From Streptomyces kanamyceticus (GTDB lineage Bacteria > Actinomycetota > Actinomycetes > Streptomycetales > Streptomycetaceae), in the NCBI RefSeq assembly GCF_008704495.1, contig NZ_CP023699.1, forward strand, positions 2,294,001-2,358,000: a stretch of 64,000 nt of DNA. The letters run 5' to 3'. The notes below the pieces were generated by a model. It ran no database searches and was not told the origin of the DNA. It worked only from the letters and a program-made list of their open reading frames with translations. The position numbers were made by a program, and so were the translations under genes. Every line of letters starts with the position of its first letter. The stretch's first letter is position 1. Below are positions 16,032 through 22,953 of the stretch, piece after piece.

Positions 16032-17042
16032 TTACGCCGCCATGGGGACCTTCTGCTCCTCGAACGAGTCGATCGTCCGCGTGAAGTCCCGCGTCGAGAG
16101 CAACAGCTTGTAGATGATGGCGAGTTCGAACACCAGCAGCAGCGCGCCGGAGACGATCGTCGCCGGAATCACCGCGTCGAAGAGCGGGCCGATCATGAAG
16201 ACGCCCATCTGGAACTCGATGCCGCTGATCAGGTGCGCGCGGATGCGGTGCCGCAGCAGGAAGGAGCGGGCCCGCAGATACGCGGGGAACTTCCGGCGGA
16301 ACTCCTGGTGCAGGTCGATCACCTGGGGCTTGGGCTTCGGTGCCGTCCCCTCGTCGGCACCGATCCCATCGGCACCGGCCCCCTCGGCCGTCGGCTCCGC
16401 CCGGTCGTACGCGGCCTCGCCCGCCGCCCGCTGCAGGTCCTGCTCGATGTCCGCCGAGGGGTTCTCCCGCAGCAGGTCCTCCATGAAGGCGAGCTCCGCC
16501 TCGTTCTGCGCGCGCCGCGCGGCCCGCACGCGCGACTTGATCTGCTTGCGCATGGAGTGGCGGATCTTGAAGATTTCGAGCGAGTTGATGTAGCGCAGGG
16601 TGTCGAGGGCCACGACGGCGAGCGCGAGCCAGATGTAGATGACGTCGCCGGTGCGCTCGTACTGGCCTCCCATCAGGGCGACGCCGCACACCATGACGCG
16701 GATCCGGTCGAAGACGAAGTCGAGCCAGGCGCCGAAGACCGAGCCCTGCCCGGTGAGCCGGGCGACCTTTCCGTCCATGCAGTCGAGGATGAAGCTGAGG
16801 TGGTAGACGACCGCGCCGAGGGCGAGCCACTGCCAGTCCCCGAACGCGAAGCACGCCGCGGAGCCGAGACCGAGGAGGAACGCGCCCCACGTGATCTGGT
16901 TGGGCGTGATGTTCGTCCGCATCGCCGTGAAGCGCACGAGCGGCGTGGCGACCGGGTCGACGAGCAGCACCGTCCACCACGCGTCGCGCTTCTTCTCGGT
17001 GATGCGGCGCACCTCGGCGAGGGGCGGTATGTCTCGACGCAT
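16032..17042 (-). CDS. CDP-alcohol phosphatidyltransferase family membrane protein
   Basis: A 336-residue enzyme of the family that joins a CDP-linked lipid or polyol to an alcohol. The signature D-x2-D-G-x2-A-R-x8-G-x3-D-x3-D is complete: DCMDGKVARLTGQGSVFGAWLDFVFD at about residues 89-114. Several membrane helices are present. An unusual charged cytoplasmic insert (about residues 180-250, many Glu/Arg/Ala) separates the catalytic half from a final membrane pair, making it longer than phosphatidylglycerophosphate or phosphatidylserine synthases. The acceptor alcohol is unknown. An AGGAAG ribosome site precedes the ATG, and the GTTACC repeat cluster lies upstream. Confidence 0.87.
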   Translation of the reverse strand: MRRDIPPLAEVRRITEKKRDAWWTVLLVDPVATPLVRFTAMRTNITPNQITWGAFLLGLGSAACFAFGDWQWLALGAVVYHLSFILDCMDGKVARLTGQGSVFGAWLDFVFDRIRVMVCGVALMGGQYERTGDVIYIWLALAVVALDTLRYINSLEIFKIRHSMRKQIKSRVRAARRAQNEAELAFMEDLLRENPSADIEQDLQRAAGEAAYDRAEPTAEGAGADGIGADEGTAPKPKPQVIDLHQEFRRKFPAYLRARSFLLRHRIRAHLISGIEFQMGVFMIGPLFDAVIPATIVSGALLLVFELAIIYKLLLSTRDFTRTIDSFEEQKVPMAA

Positions 17043-17081
17043 GGGGGGTCAACTTCCTGGCGTTCGGCGAAAGTTCACCTC

Positions 17082-17111
17082 AAGCTAGGGAGCTGTTGGC
17101 GCAAGGAACAA
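17082..17111 (-). promoter_or_regulatory. Promoter candidate of the CDP-alcohol phosphatidyltransferase
   Basis: On the minus strand TTGTTC (17106-17111) and TAGCTT (17082-17087) are 18 bases apart, with the ATG about 40 bases downstream. Confidence 0.45.
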
Positions 17112-17190
17112 GATCTGCCCCGTGCAACCTTTGGCCCGGGGTAACGGTCAACCCTTGGGGATGAGTCAATGACCATCCCAGGACGGTGCC

Positions 17191-17251
17191 GCGTTACCTG
17201 AGCGTTACCCAATGACCGGGACGTTACCGAAACGGGTTACCAGGCGTTACG
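17191..17251. repeat. Cluster of five GTTAC(C/G) repeats
   Basis: GTTAC occurs at 17193, 17204, 17223, 17236 and 17246, mostly within (G/A)CGTTACC, and an inverted GGTAAC lies near 17140. The cluster sits upstream of the phosphatidyltransferase promoter in a 317-bp non-coding gap (17043-17359) and may be a regulator binding array. Confidence 0.5.
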
Positions 17252-17304
17252 TCGGGCCCGTTCGGGGCGTCACACCGACCCGTTCGAGCCGTTATGCCTG
17301 ATCC

Positions 17305-17353
17305 GGTCGGCCCGTTCGGAGACATGTTCCGGACGCGGTCGGCCCGTTCGGAG
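17305..17353. repeat. Direct repeat of 17 bp, 32-bp period
   Basis: GGTCGGCCCGTTCGGAG occurs at 17305-17321 and 17337-17353, with a diverged relative near 17250. It lies just past the 3' end of the glycosyltransferase gene. Function unknown. Confidence 0.5.
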
Positions 17354-17359
17354 TCCGCC

Positions 17360-18577
17360 TCAGGCCCGATCGGCTCGCGCCGCGGCCAGTTCCTCCTCGA
17401 TGAGGTCGGCCGCCCGCCGCGTGCCGCCCTCCGCCGCCATCGCGGCACTGACCTCCGCGAGCCTGCGGGCCACCGCCGGGTCCTCCACCAGCGCGAGGAC
17501 CGCCTCGCGCAGCGCCTGGGCGGTGACCTCCTCCATCGGCAGGTGCCGGGCGACGCCGAGCGCCTGGAGCATGTCGGCGTTGCCGAACTGGTCGACGGCC
17601 TGCGGCACGGCCACCATCGGCGTCGCGGTGGCGAGCCCTTCCTGACTGCCGCCCGCACCGGCGTGCGTGATGAAGGCGTCGGCCTTCCTGAGGACCGCGA
17701 GCTGCGGCACCCACGGGTACACCTCCACGGTGGCGGGCACCTCGCCGAGATCGGCGGCACTGACGTGCTTGCCGACCTGGAGCACCACGTGCCAGCCGGG
17801 CAGGTCACCGAACGCCTCGACGCACGCGCGGTAGAAGGCGGGCTGCTTGGTGAAGGACGAGCCGAGCGAGACGAGCAGCACCTTCTCCGCACCGGCGGGC
17901 CGCTCCCAGTCGCCCTGGGCCGCGCGGTCGCCCTGGCAGGCGCCGACGAAGGTGTGCACGGACTCGTCGACACGGTCGGCGTTGGGCTGGAGCGCCTTCG
18001 GGATCAGTACGAGGGAGCGCGGCGGGCGCCCGACGAAGGGGTCGGGGTGCTGGGTGATGCCGTTCTCCGCCAGCCAGGCGTGGAAGCGCGCGTAGTACGC
18101 CTTGCCGCGCTCGGTCTCCTTCAGCTCCGCGTACATCGGCTCGGCGACCTCCTCCTCGTACCCCTCCCAGGCGACGAGGTTCGGCGAGAGCGAGATCTCG
18201 GGGACGCCCCAGCGGCGGGCCAGGACGCGGGCCGGATAGGAGGTGATGTCGTGCAGGACGAGATCCGGCTCGTCGCCCTCGTAGGCGCGGGCCAGCTCGG
18301 GCAGGACCGTGATCGCGTCGTACAGGAACGGCTCGATGTTGTCGATCAGTTCGGTGCCCCACGCCTCCGGGTCGTCGTCCGGGGAGGGCAGCGTCGTGGT
18401 GTAGGTCCGGGGCTCGGCGCCGGTCTCCGCGACCTTCTCCTCGAAGGCGTGCGGGATGGCGTACGTGACGCGGTGGCCACGGGCGACGAGCTCGCGGATG
18501 ACTTCGAGGCTCGGGTTGACGTGCCCGTGCGCGGCGATCGAGAACATGGCGATGTGGGCGGGCCGGGATGTGGTCAT
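17360..18577 (-). CDS. OleD/MgtA-like macrolide glycosyltransferase
   Basis: A 405-residue GT-B fold, GT1-family enzyme that transfers glucose from UDP-glucose to macrolides or other small acceptors and inactivates them. The N-terminus [19 protein letters not shown] contains the catalytic His (first His of AHGH), and the partner Asp is in [13 protein letters not shown]; both match OleD from Streptomyces antibioticus as I remember it. The C-terminal donor site has [20 protein letters not shown] and [13 protein letters not shown]. Length equals OleD. A palindromic operator and the marR gene lie directly upstream, suggesting drug-responsive resistance. No macrolide polyketide synthase is visible nearby, so it more likely protects against foreign compounds. 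Confidence 0.92.
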   Translation of the reverse strand: MTTSRPAHIAMFSIAAHGHVNPSLEVIRELVARGHRVTYAIPHAFEEKVAETGAEPRTYTTTLPSPDDDPEAWGTELIDNIEPFLYDAITVLPELARAYEGDEPDLVLHDITSYPARVLARRWGVPEISLSPNLVAWEGYEEEVAEPMYAELKETERGKAYYARFHAWLAENGITQHPDPFVGRPPRSLVLIPKALQPNADRVDESVHTFVGACQGDRAAQGDWERPAGAEKVLLVSLGSSFTKQPAFYRACVEAFGDLPGWHVVLQVGKHVSAADLGEVPATVEVYPWVPQLAVLRKADAFITHAGAGGSQEGLATATPMVAVPQAVDQFGNADMLQALGVARHLPMEEVTAQALREAVLALVEDPAVARRLAEVSAAMAAEGGTRRAADLIEEELAAARADRA

Positions 18578-18595
18578 GCACCGACCTTAAGCGAG

Positions 18596-18609
18596 ACGAG
18601 ACGTCTCGT
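18596..18609. promoter_or_regulatory. 14-bp perfect palindrome in the glycosyltransferase promoter
   Basis: ACGAGACGTCTCGT is perfectly palindromic and ends 19 bases before the glycosyltransferase ATG. On the minus strand it lies between a TTGCAC (18608-18613) and a weak -10 (TTAAGG), so a bound repressor would block polymerase. Confidence 0.6.
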
Positions 18610-18615
18610 GCAACC

Positions 18616-19059
18616 TTATGCCGGGCCCTCCCCACCGGCCGCCGTCTCGTTGTAGCGCAGCAGATACTCGGCGAACCGCTCCAGATCCGGCCCGTCCCAC
18701 TCCGCGAGCCGCTCCCGGAAAGCGATCCGACGGGCGTCGCCGACCTGTACGAGGACTTCGTTGCCCCGGTCGGTGAGGTGCAGGACGTGCACCCGGTGGT
18801 CGGCCGGATCGAGCCGCCGCTCGACGAGCCCGGCCTTCTCCAGCGCCCCCACCTGCCTGCTGATCGTCGACTTGTCGAGGGTGTAGTGCGCGGCCAGGTC
18901 CGTGGCCCGGCAGCCGCCCTGGAATTCCAGGTGGGCGAGGAGCGTGAAGGACACGAGCGAGAGCTCGGGGTGCATCCGGGCGGCGGTGGCGCGCGCACGG
19001 CGGGCGAACGCGGTCATCTCCCGCTGGATGGTCTCGATGGACTCGTCTCGTTCGGTCAC
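18616..19059 (-). CDS. MarR family transcriptional regulator
   Basis: A 147-residue winged-helix dimer. The GTG at 19059 is chosen because GAGGGAG sits just upstream; the frame extends further but over the operator. Visible parts are an N-terminal dimerisation helix (MTERDESIETIQREMTAFARRARATAARM), recognition region CRATDLAAHYTLDKSTISRQVGALEKAGLVERR and wing DPADHRVHVLHLTDRG. It is divergent from a membrane protein gene across a palindromic operator, the classic autoregulated MarR-exporter layout, and its 3' end lies 38 bases from the glycosyltransferase, which it may also control. Confidence 0.92.
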   Translation of the reverse strand: MTERDESIETIQREMTAFARRARATAARMHPELSLVSFTLLAHLEFQGGCRATDLAAHYTLDKSTISRQVGALEKAGLVERRLDPADHRVHVLHLTDRGNEVLVQVGDARRIAFRERLAEWDGPDLERFAEYLLRYNETAAGGEGPA

Positions 19060-19078
19060 GATTTCTCCCTCTCCATGA

Positions 19079-19124
19079 ATGGTTGTAGAGTACAACATCA
19101 GAATTCGTTGTACATACCAACCAT
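19079..19124. promoter_or_regulatory. MarR operator, two GTTGTA palindromic sites
   Basis: Site 1 is GTTGTA-GAG-TACAAC (19082-19096), a perfect 6+3+6 palindrome. Site 2 begins GTTGTAC (19107) and ends ATACCAAC, imperfect. The block is bounded by ATGGTTG and CAACCAT, and the two GTTGTA half-sites are 25 bases apart. It lies between the marR start and the divergent permease start. Confidence 0.7.
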
Positions 19125-19173
19125 CTGCGTGCACACCAACCACCTGTCGAACGCCGAGTACCGGAGACACCTC

Positions 19174-20217
19174 ATGTCCGCCACCGCGGAACCCGCCCCC
19201 CGACTGCGCGACGCGCTGCGCCACGTCCTCCTCCACCTGGTCACGCCCCTGCTGATGTGCCTGGGCATGGGCCTCGCCTACATGGGCGCGTTCGTCACGC
19301 CCGAGCCCCACGAGATGCCCGTCGCCGTCGTCGGCTCGGGCGCGCGGGCCCAGGTGCTCGCGCGGAGCGTCGAGGACAAGGCGGGCGACGCGCTCGACGT
19401 CCGCACCGTCGCCTCGCGCGAGCAGGCCGTCGACGCGCTCAAGTCCCTCGACATAGCGGGCGCGTACGTTCCCGGCGCCAAGTCCCCCGAGCTGATCGTG
19501 GCGTCGGCGGGCTCCGACATGAGCGCCATGGCCGTCGAGAAGGTCTTCACGCCGGTCGCGACCGGGCAGGGCGTGCCGCTGAAGGTCACCGACGTGGCAC
19601 CGACGGTCTCCGACGACCCCACGGGCCAGGGCCTGTTCTTCCTGCTCGTCGCCGTGAGCATCGGCTCGTACGCGTCGGTCGCGGTGCTCGGCGCGGCGGG
19701 CGCGGGGCTGCGGATGCGGGTGCGCGCGGGGCTCGTCGTCGGGGTGTCGTTCGCCGTCAGCCTGATCGGCGCGGCGCTCGCGGGCCCCGTCTTCCACCTG
19801 GTGCACCAGGGGCTGTGGGGCGTGTGGGCGATGTCCTGGCTGTACGCGGCGGGGATCCTCTTCATCGGCATAGGGCTGCACACGTTCCTGAAGCGCTGGA
19901 CCACGCTGGCGATGATGGTCCTCTTCGTGATGCTCAACTTCACCTCGTCCGGCGGCCTCTTCCGCCCCGAACTGCAGAACGGCTTCTTCGGCTCCCTGCA
20001 CTCCTTCTGGAACGGCGCGGGCTTCGTCGAGGGCATCCGCAGCCACCTCTACTTCGGCGGCCACGAACTCGGCGGCCACGTCTGGACGTTGACCGCGTGG
20101 CTGGTCGCGGGCCTGGTGCTCGTCGCCGTCGCGGGCCGGTGGGAACGACGCTCGGCAACGACCCCGCCCAGCGGGCAGGTCCGCGAGGAGGAGATGGAGG
20201 AGTCGGTGGCGGTGTGA
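19174..20217 (+). CDS. YhgE/Pip-like (ABC-2-type) membrane protein
   Basis: A 347-residue membrane protein with one N-terminal helix (LLHLVTPLLMCLGMGLAYMGAF), an extracytoplasmic domain of about 140 residues (PVAVVGSGARAQVLARSVEDKAG...), and about five C-terminal helices from FFLLVAVSIGSYASVAVLG. This plan matches YhgE/Pip and DUF3533-type proteins related to ABC-2 permeases; no ATPase gene is nearby. Under MarR control it is a candidate for drug or lipid export. A GGAG lies about 9 bases upstream of the ATG. The acidic tail (REEEMEESVAV) is cytoplasmic. Confidence 0.78.
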   Translation: MSATAEPAPRLRDALRHVLLHLVTPLLMCLGMGLAYMGAFVTPEPHEMPVAVVGSGARAQVLARSVEDKAGDALDVRTVASREQAVDALKSLDIAGAYVPGAKSPELIVASAGSDMSAMAVEKVFTPVATGQGVPLKVTDVAPTVSDDPTGQGLFFLLVAVSIGSYASVAVLGAAGAGLRMRVRAGLVVGVSFAVSLIGAALAGPVFHLVHQGLWGVWAMSWLYAAGILFIGIGLHTFLKRWTTLAMMVLFVMLNFTSSGGLFRPELQNGFFGSLHSFWNGAGFVEGIRSHLYFGGHELGGHVWTLTAWLVAGLVLVAVAGRWERRSATTPPSGQVREEEMEESVAV

Positions 20218-20230
20218 GGGGAACTCGGCA

Positions 20231-20272
20231 GCGCCCCGAAGGGGCGCGGGGAACTGCGCGACCAGCCACGAC
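20231..20272. repeat. Streptomyces intergenic hairpin repeat, copy A
   Basis: GCGCCCC-GAA-GGGGCGC hairpin followed by GGGAACTGCGCGACCAGCC. The same block occurs at 29092 and 33395, each time just past a gene end. It is a widespread Streptomyces element, probably acting as a terminator. Confidence 0.75.
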
Positions 20273-20299
20273 GCCGCCGCACACGGTCAACGCGCTCAG

Positions 20300-20345
20300 C
20301 GCGGGGGTGGGTCCTCCCGTACGTACGGGAGGACCCACCCCCGCG
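20300..20345. repeat. 46-bp perfect palindrome at a convergent gene junction
   Basis: Bases 20300-20322 are the exact reverse complement of 20323-20345, centred on GTAC|GTAC with no loop. It abuts the stop of the MFS gene and follows the permease gene plus repeat copy A. In RNA it would be a very strong hairpin (bidirectional terminator); in DNA it could extrude a cruciform. Confidence 0.8.
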
Positions 20346-21791
20346 TCACCAAGCCCTACGCACCCCCGCGACAACGCCCCCGGCGAGCACCACCGTGCCC
20401 GCCGCCGCGACGAACGCGACATGCTGGCCCGACAGCACCGAAGGACCCGCCACCGACGCCGCTCCCGCCAGGACCGCGGGGCCGAGCCCGCTGCCGATCT
20501 GAAGGGCCGTCGCGGTCACCGCGGATGCCGCGCCTTGGCGGTCCTGTGGGACACCCCGCAGGCCGAGGACCGTGAGCGCGGGGAACGCCAGGCCCTGTCC
20601 GATCCCGGTCACGACAAGCCCGGCGAACACCGGCCACCAGTACGGACTCTGAGTATCCGTCAGGCACCACATCGCCACACCCGCCCCGGTCAGCAGCAGT
20701 CCCGCCGTGAGGACGGTGCGCGCGCCGACCCGCTCAAGCAGGCGCCCGGTGAGCAGCGCCGTGACGGTCACCGCCGCGCTGACCGGAAGCACCGCGAGCC
20801 CGGACCCGGCAGGGGACATCCCTCGTACGTCCTGGAGATACAGCGGCACGAAGAAGAGCGAGCCGTTCACGCAGAAGTAGAACGCCACCGCCGTGGCCGC
20901 CGACGTCCGCACCGCCGCGATCCGCAGCAGCGCCCGGTCGAACAGCGCGTCGCCGCCGCGCCGCCACCACAACGTCCCCGCGCCGACCGCTCCGGCCACC
21001 GCCGTGACGGCGAAGAGGCGTCCCGCGCCCCGGTGGGAGAGCAGATCGACCCCGAGGACGAGCAGCACGACCGTGGCCACCAGGGCCGCGCCGCCGACAG
21101 GGTCGACGCTGCGGCCCCTGTCCGGCGCCCCCTCGGGCAGCACCCGCACCGCGGCGAGCGCGGTGAGCAGCGCGGACGCGCCCTGCACCGCGAAGACGAG
21201 CCGCCAGCCCGCCGCCCCGGTGAGCACGCCGCCGAGCACGAGGCCCGCGCCGTAACTGCCCGCCTGCGCCGAGGCGAAGACGCCGAGGGCGCGCGAGCGC
21301 GCGGGTCCCGCCGGGTACAGGTCGGCGACCAGCGCGGTCGCCGCGGGGATGGTGATCGCGGCGCCCGCGCCCTGGAGGACCCGGCCCGCCGCGACCATCC
21401 AGAAGTCGGTCGCGGCCACGGCGGGCAGGGCGCCCGCGGCCAGTGCGAGCAGCCCGGCGGTCAGGACGCGGCGGCGCGGGAAGCGGTCGGCGAGGGCTCC
21501 CCCGGCGAGCAGCAGCCCCGCGAAGGCGAGCGCGTAGCCGCTGACGGCCCAGGACAGCGCCTGCGGGGCCGCGCCGAACTCCGCGCCGAGCGCGGGCAGC
21601 GCGCTGTTCAGGACGGCGACGCTCCCCGCGTCGAGTCCGGCGGCCGCGCTCAGGACGAGCAGCGCGAGCAGCGTCGGGCGCGACGGCGGTGCGGTGCCCG
21701 CCCGGAGAGTACTAGGGCCCTTCTGACGGATCACCGTGGGAGAAGGAGCGGCGTTCGGTGCGTGCCCTCGGCGTGCGGTGTGAAGGGTCAT
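20346..21791 (-). CDS. MFS transporter, DHA2-like drug exporter
   Basis: A 481-residue membrane protein with about 14 helices, a proton-driven exporter of small molecules. From residue ~40 it reads LLALLVLSAAAGLDAGSVAVLNSALPAL, then motif A-like ALADRFPRRRVL after helix 2 and LQGAGAAITIPAATALVADLYP in helix 4. The start is uncertain: ATG 21791 gives about 38 extra residues (MTLHTARRGHAPNAAP...), while GTG at 21736 within the inverted repeat arm would begin VIRQKGPSTL. Neither has a good ribosome site. It is divergent from an MmyB-like regulator, its probable controller. Confidence 0.87.
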   Translation of the reverse strand: MTLHTARRGHAPNAAPSPTVIRQKGPSTLRAGTAPPSRPTLLALLVLSAAAGLDAGSVAVLNSALPALGAEFGAAPQALSWAVSGYALAFAGLLLAGGALADRFPRRRVLTAGLLALAAGALPAVAATDFWMVAAGRVLQGAGAAITIPAATALVADLYPAGPARSRALGVFASAQAGSYGAGLVLGGVLTGAAGWRLVFAVQGASALLTALAAVRVLPEGAPDRGRSVDPVGGAALVATVVLLVLGVDLLSHRGAGRLFAVTAVAGAVGAGTLWWRRGGDALFDRALLRIAAVRTSAATAVAFYFCVNGSLFFVPLYLQDVRGMSPAGSGLAVLPVSAAVTVTALLTGRLLERVGARTVLTAGLLLTGAGVAMWCLTDTQSPYWWPVFAGLVVTGIGQGLAFPALTVLGLRGVPQDRQGAASAVTATALQIGSGLGPAVLAGAASVAGPSVLSGQHVAFVAAAGTVVLAGGVVAGVRRAW

Positions 21792-21878
21792 GTGGCGGAG
21801 CCACCTGTCCCTTTGCGCCGTGCGGCGAGGGTGCGTGCCGGGCGTCGCGACGCCGCGGAGATCCGTCAGAAGGGCCCT
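21714..21878. repeat. 19-bp perfect inverted repeats 165 bp end to end
   Basis: agggcccttctgacggatc at 21714-21732 recurs exactly inverted at 21860-21878. The element overlaps the 5' end of the MFS gene and includes a small palindrome GTGGC-GGA-GCCAC at 21792-21804 beside the ATG. No transposase is inside. It may be a regulatory stem or a miniature inverted-repeat element. Confidence 0.6.
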
Positions 21879-22041
21879 GGATGCGGAAGTGCTCATGACC
21901 GGCAGCCTCCGCGCGCCCGCGCCGCGCCACCAGACACCGGCGGGGGCACGCCCTCACCAGGGCACTCCCGCACGGGGGTAGCCCCGCGAGGGCCACCCCC
22001 AGGGCTGGCCCCGGCCGATCACCGGCACGGACACTGGTCCC

Positions 22042-22953
22042 ATGACGACGGCACATCGGACACCCGCGTCCCCGCTGACGACCGGCTCCTCCTCCCGGCC
22101 GACCGAGCTGGCCGGTTTCCTGCGGACCCGGCGCGCGCGGCTCACCCCCGAATGCGTCGGGTTGCCGAGAACTCCGGGCCGACGCCTCGCGGGGCTTCGC
22201 CGCGCCGAGGTGGCGGCGCTCGCCGGAATCAGTCCGGAGTACTACACGCGGCTCGAACAGGGCAGGCAGCGCCACCCGTCACCGGAGGTGCTCGACGCCC
22301 TTGCCACCGCCCTGCGCCTGGACGCGGACGGCCGCGGCCATCTGCACAGGATCACGGCCAGGCCCGCGCCCGCGGCACCGCCCGCGCCGCCCGAGGCCCC
22401 ACGGGCCGCGCTCGATCTGCTGCGGGCGCTGACGGTGTGGCCCGCCTATCTGGTCAGCCCGATGCGGTCCGTGCTCGCCTGGAACGACGCGGCGGCCTGG
22501 CTCCTGACGGACTTCGGCGCGCTCCCGCCGCACCGCCGCAACCTCGCGTGGTTCGCCCTCTGCGACCCGAGGGCCCGGGAGCTGTACGCGGACTGGGAGG
22601 CGGTGGCACGCGGCAACGTCCACCGCCTCCGCAGCGCCCTGGCCGGGCGCACCGGCGAGGAGCCGCTCCTCGCCGAACTGGCCGCGCACGGGGGAGAGTT
22701 GTTCACCGACGCCTGGAACGAGCACGAGGTGCGCGGCCCGAACACCGGCCACAAGCGGCTGAACCACCCGGTGGCGGGCCCGCTGACCCTCGCGTACACC
22801 GGCTATCTGCTGCCGGGGCCCGAGCGGCTCGAACTGGTGGTGATGACCGCTCCGGAGGACAGCCCCGAACACGCCGTACTGCACCGGCACTTCGGCAGTT
22901 CGACTCCTAGCCCCGCGGGCAGGTGTAGTCCTCCTTCGGCAACTCGCCCGTGA
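22042..22953 (+). CDS. XRE-type regulator with MmyB-like ligand-binding domain
   Basis: A 303-residue DNA-binding protein. The N-terminal helix-turn-helix is typical of this actinobacterial family: ELAGFLRTRRARLTPE, GRRLAGLRRAEVAALAGISPEYYTRLEQGR and PSPEVLDALATALRL. A C-terminal MmyB/MLTR-type domain follows (LLRALTVWPAYLVSPMRSVLAWNDAA, later FTDAWNEHEVRGPNTGHKRLNHPVAGPL). In Streptomyces these often repress a divergent exporter or oxidoreductase gene; here that is the MFS gene. The last 47 bases overlap the convergent peptidase gene, adding a C-terminal tail (TPSPAGRCSPPSATRP) that looks like read-through. Confidence 0.88.
   Translation: MTTAHRTPASPLTTGSSSRPTELAGFLRTRRARLTPECVGLPRTPGRRLAGLRRAEVAALAGISPEYYTRLEQGRQRHPSPEVLDALATALRLDADGRGHLHRITARPAPAAPPAPPEAPRAALDLLRALTVWPAYLVSPMRSVLAWNDAAAWLLTDFGALPPHRRNLAWFALCDPRARELYADWEAVARGNVHRLRSALAGRTGEEPLLAELAAHGGELFTDAWNEHEVRGPNTGHKRLNHPVAGPLTLAYTGYLLPGPERLELVVMTAPEDSPEHAVLHRHFGSSTPSPAGRCSPPSATRP

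Noticed and set aside
16032..17042. Phosphatidylglycerophosphate synthase (pgsA)
   Set aside because: The CDP-alcohol motif is present, but the protein is much longer, with a charged insert, so a specific enzyme name is not justified.
19257..22910. 1217-codon plus frame across permease, MFS and regulator genes
   Set aside because: Composed of Arg/Pro/Gly low-complexity sequence; it contradicts three recognisable proteins in other frames.
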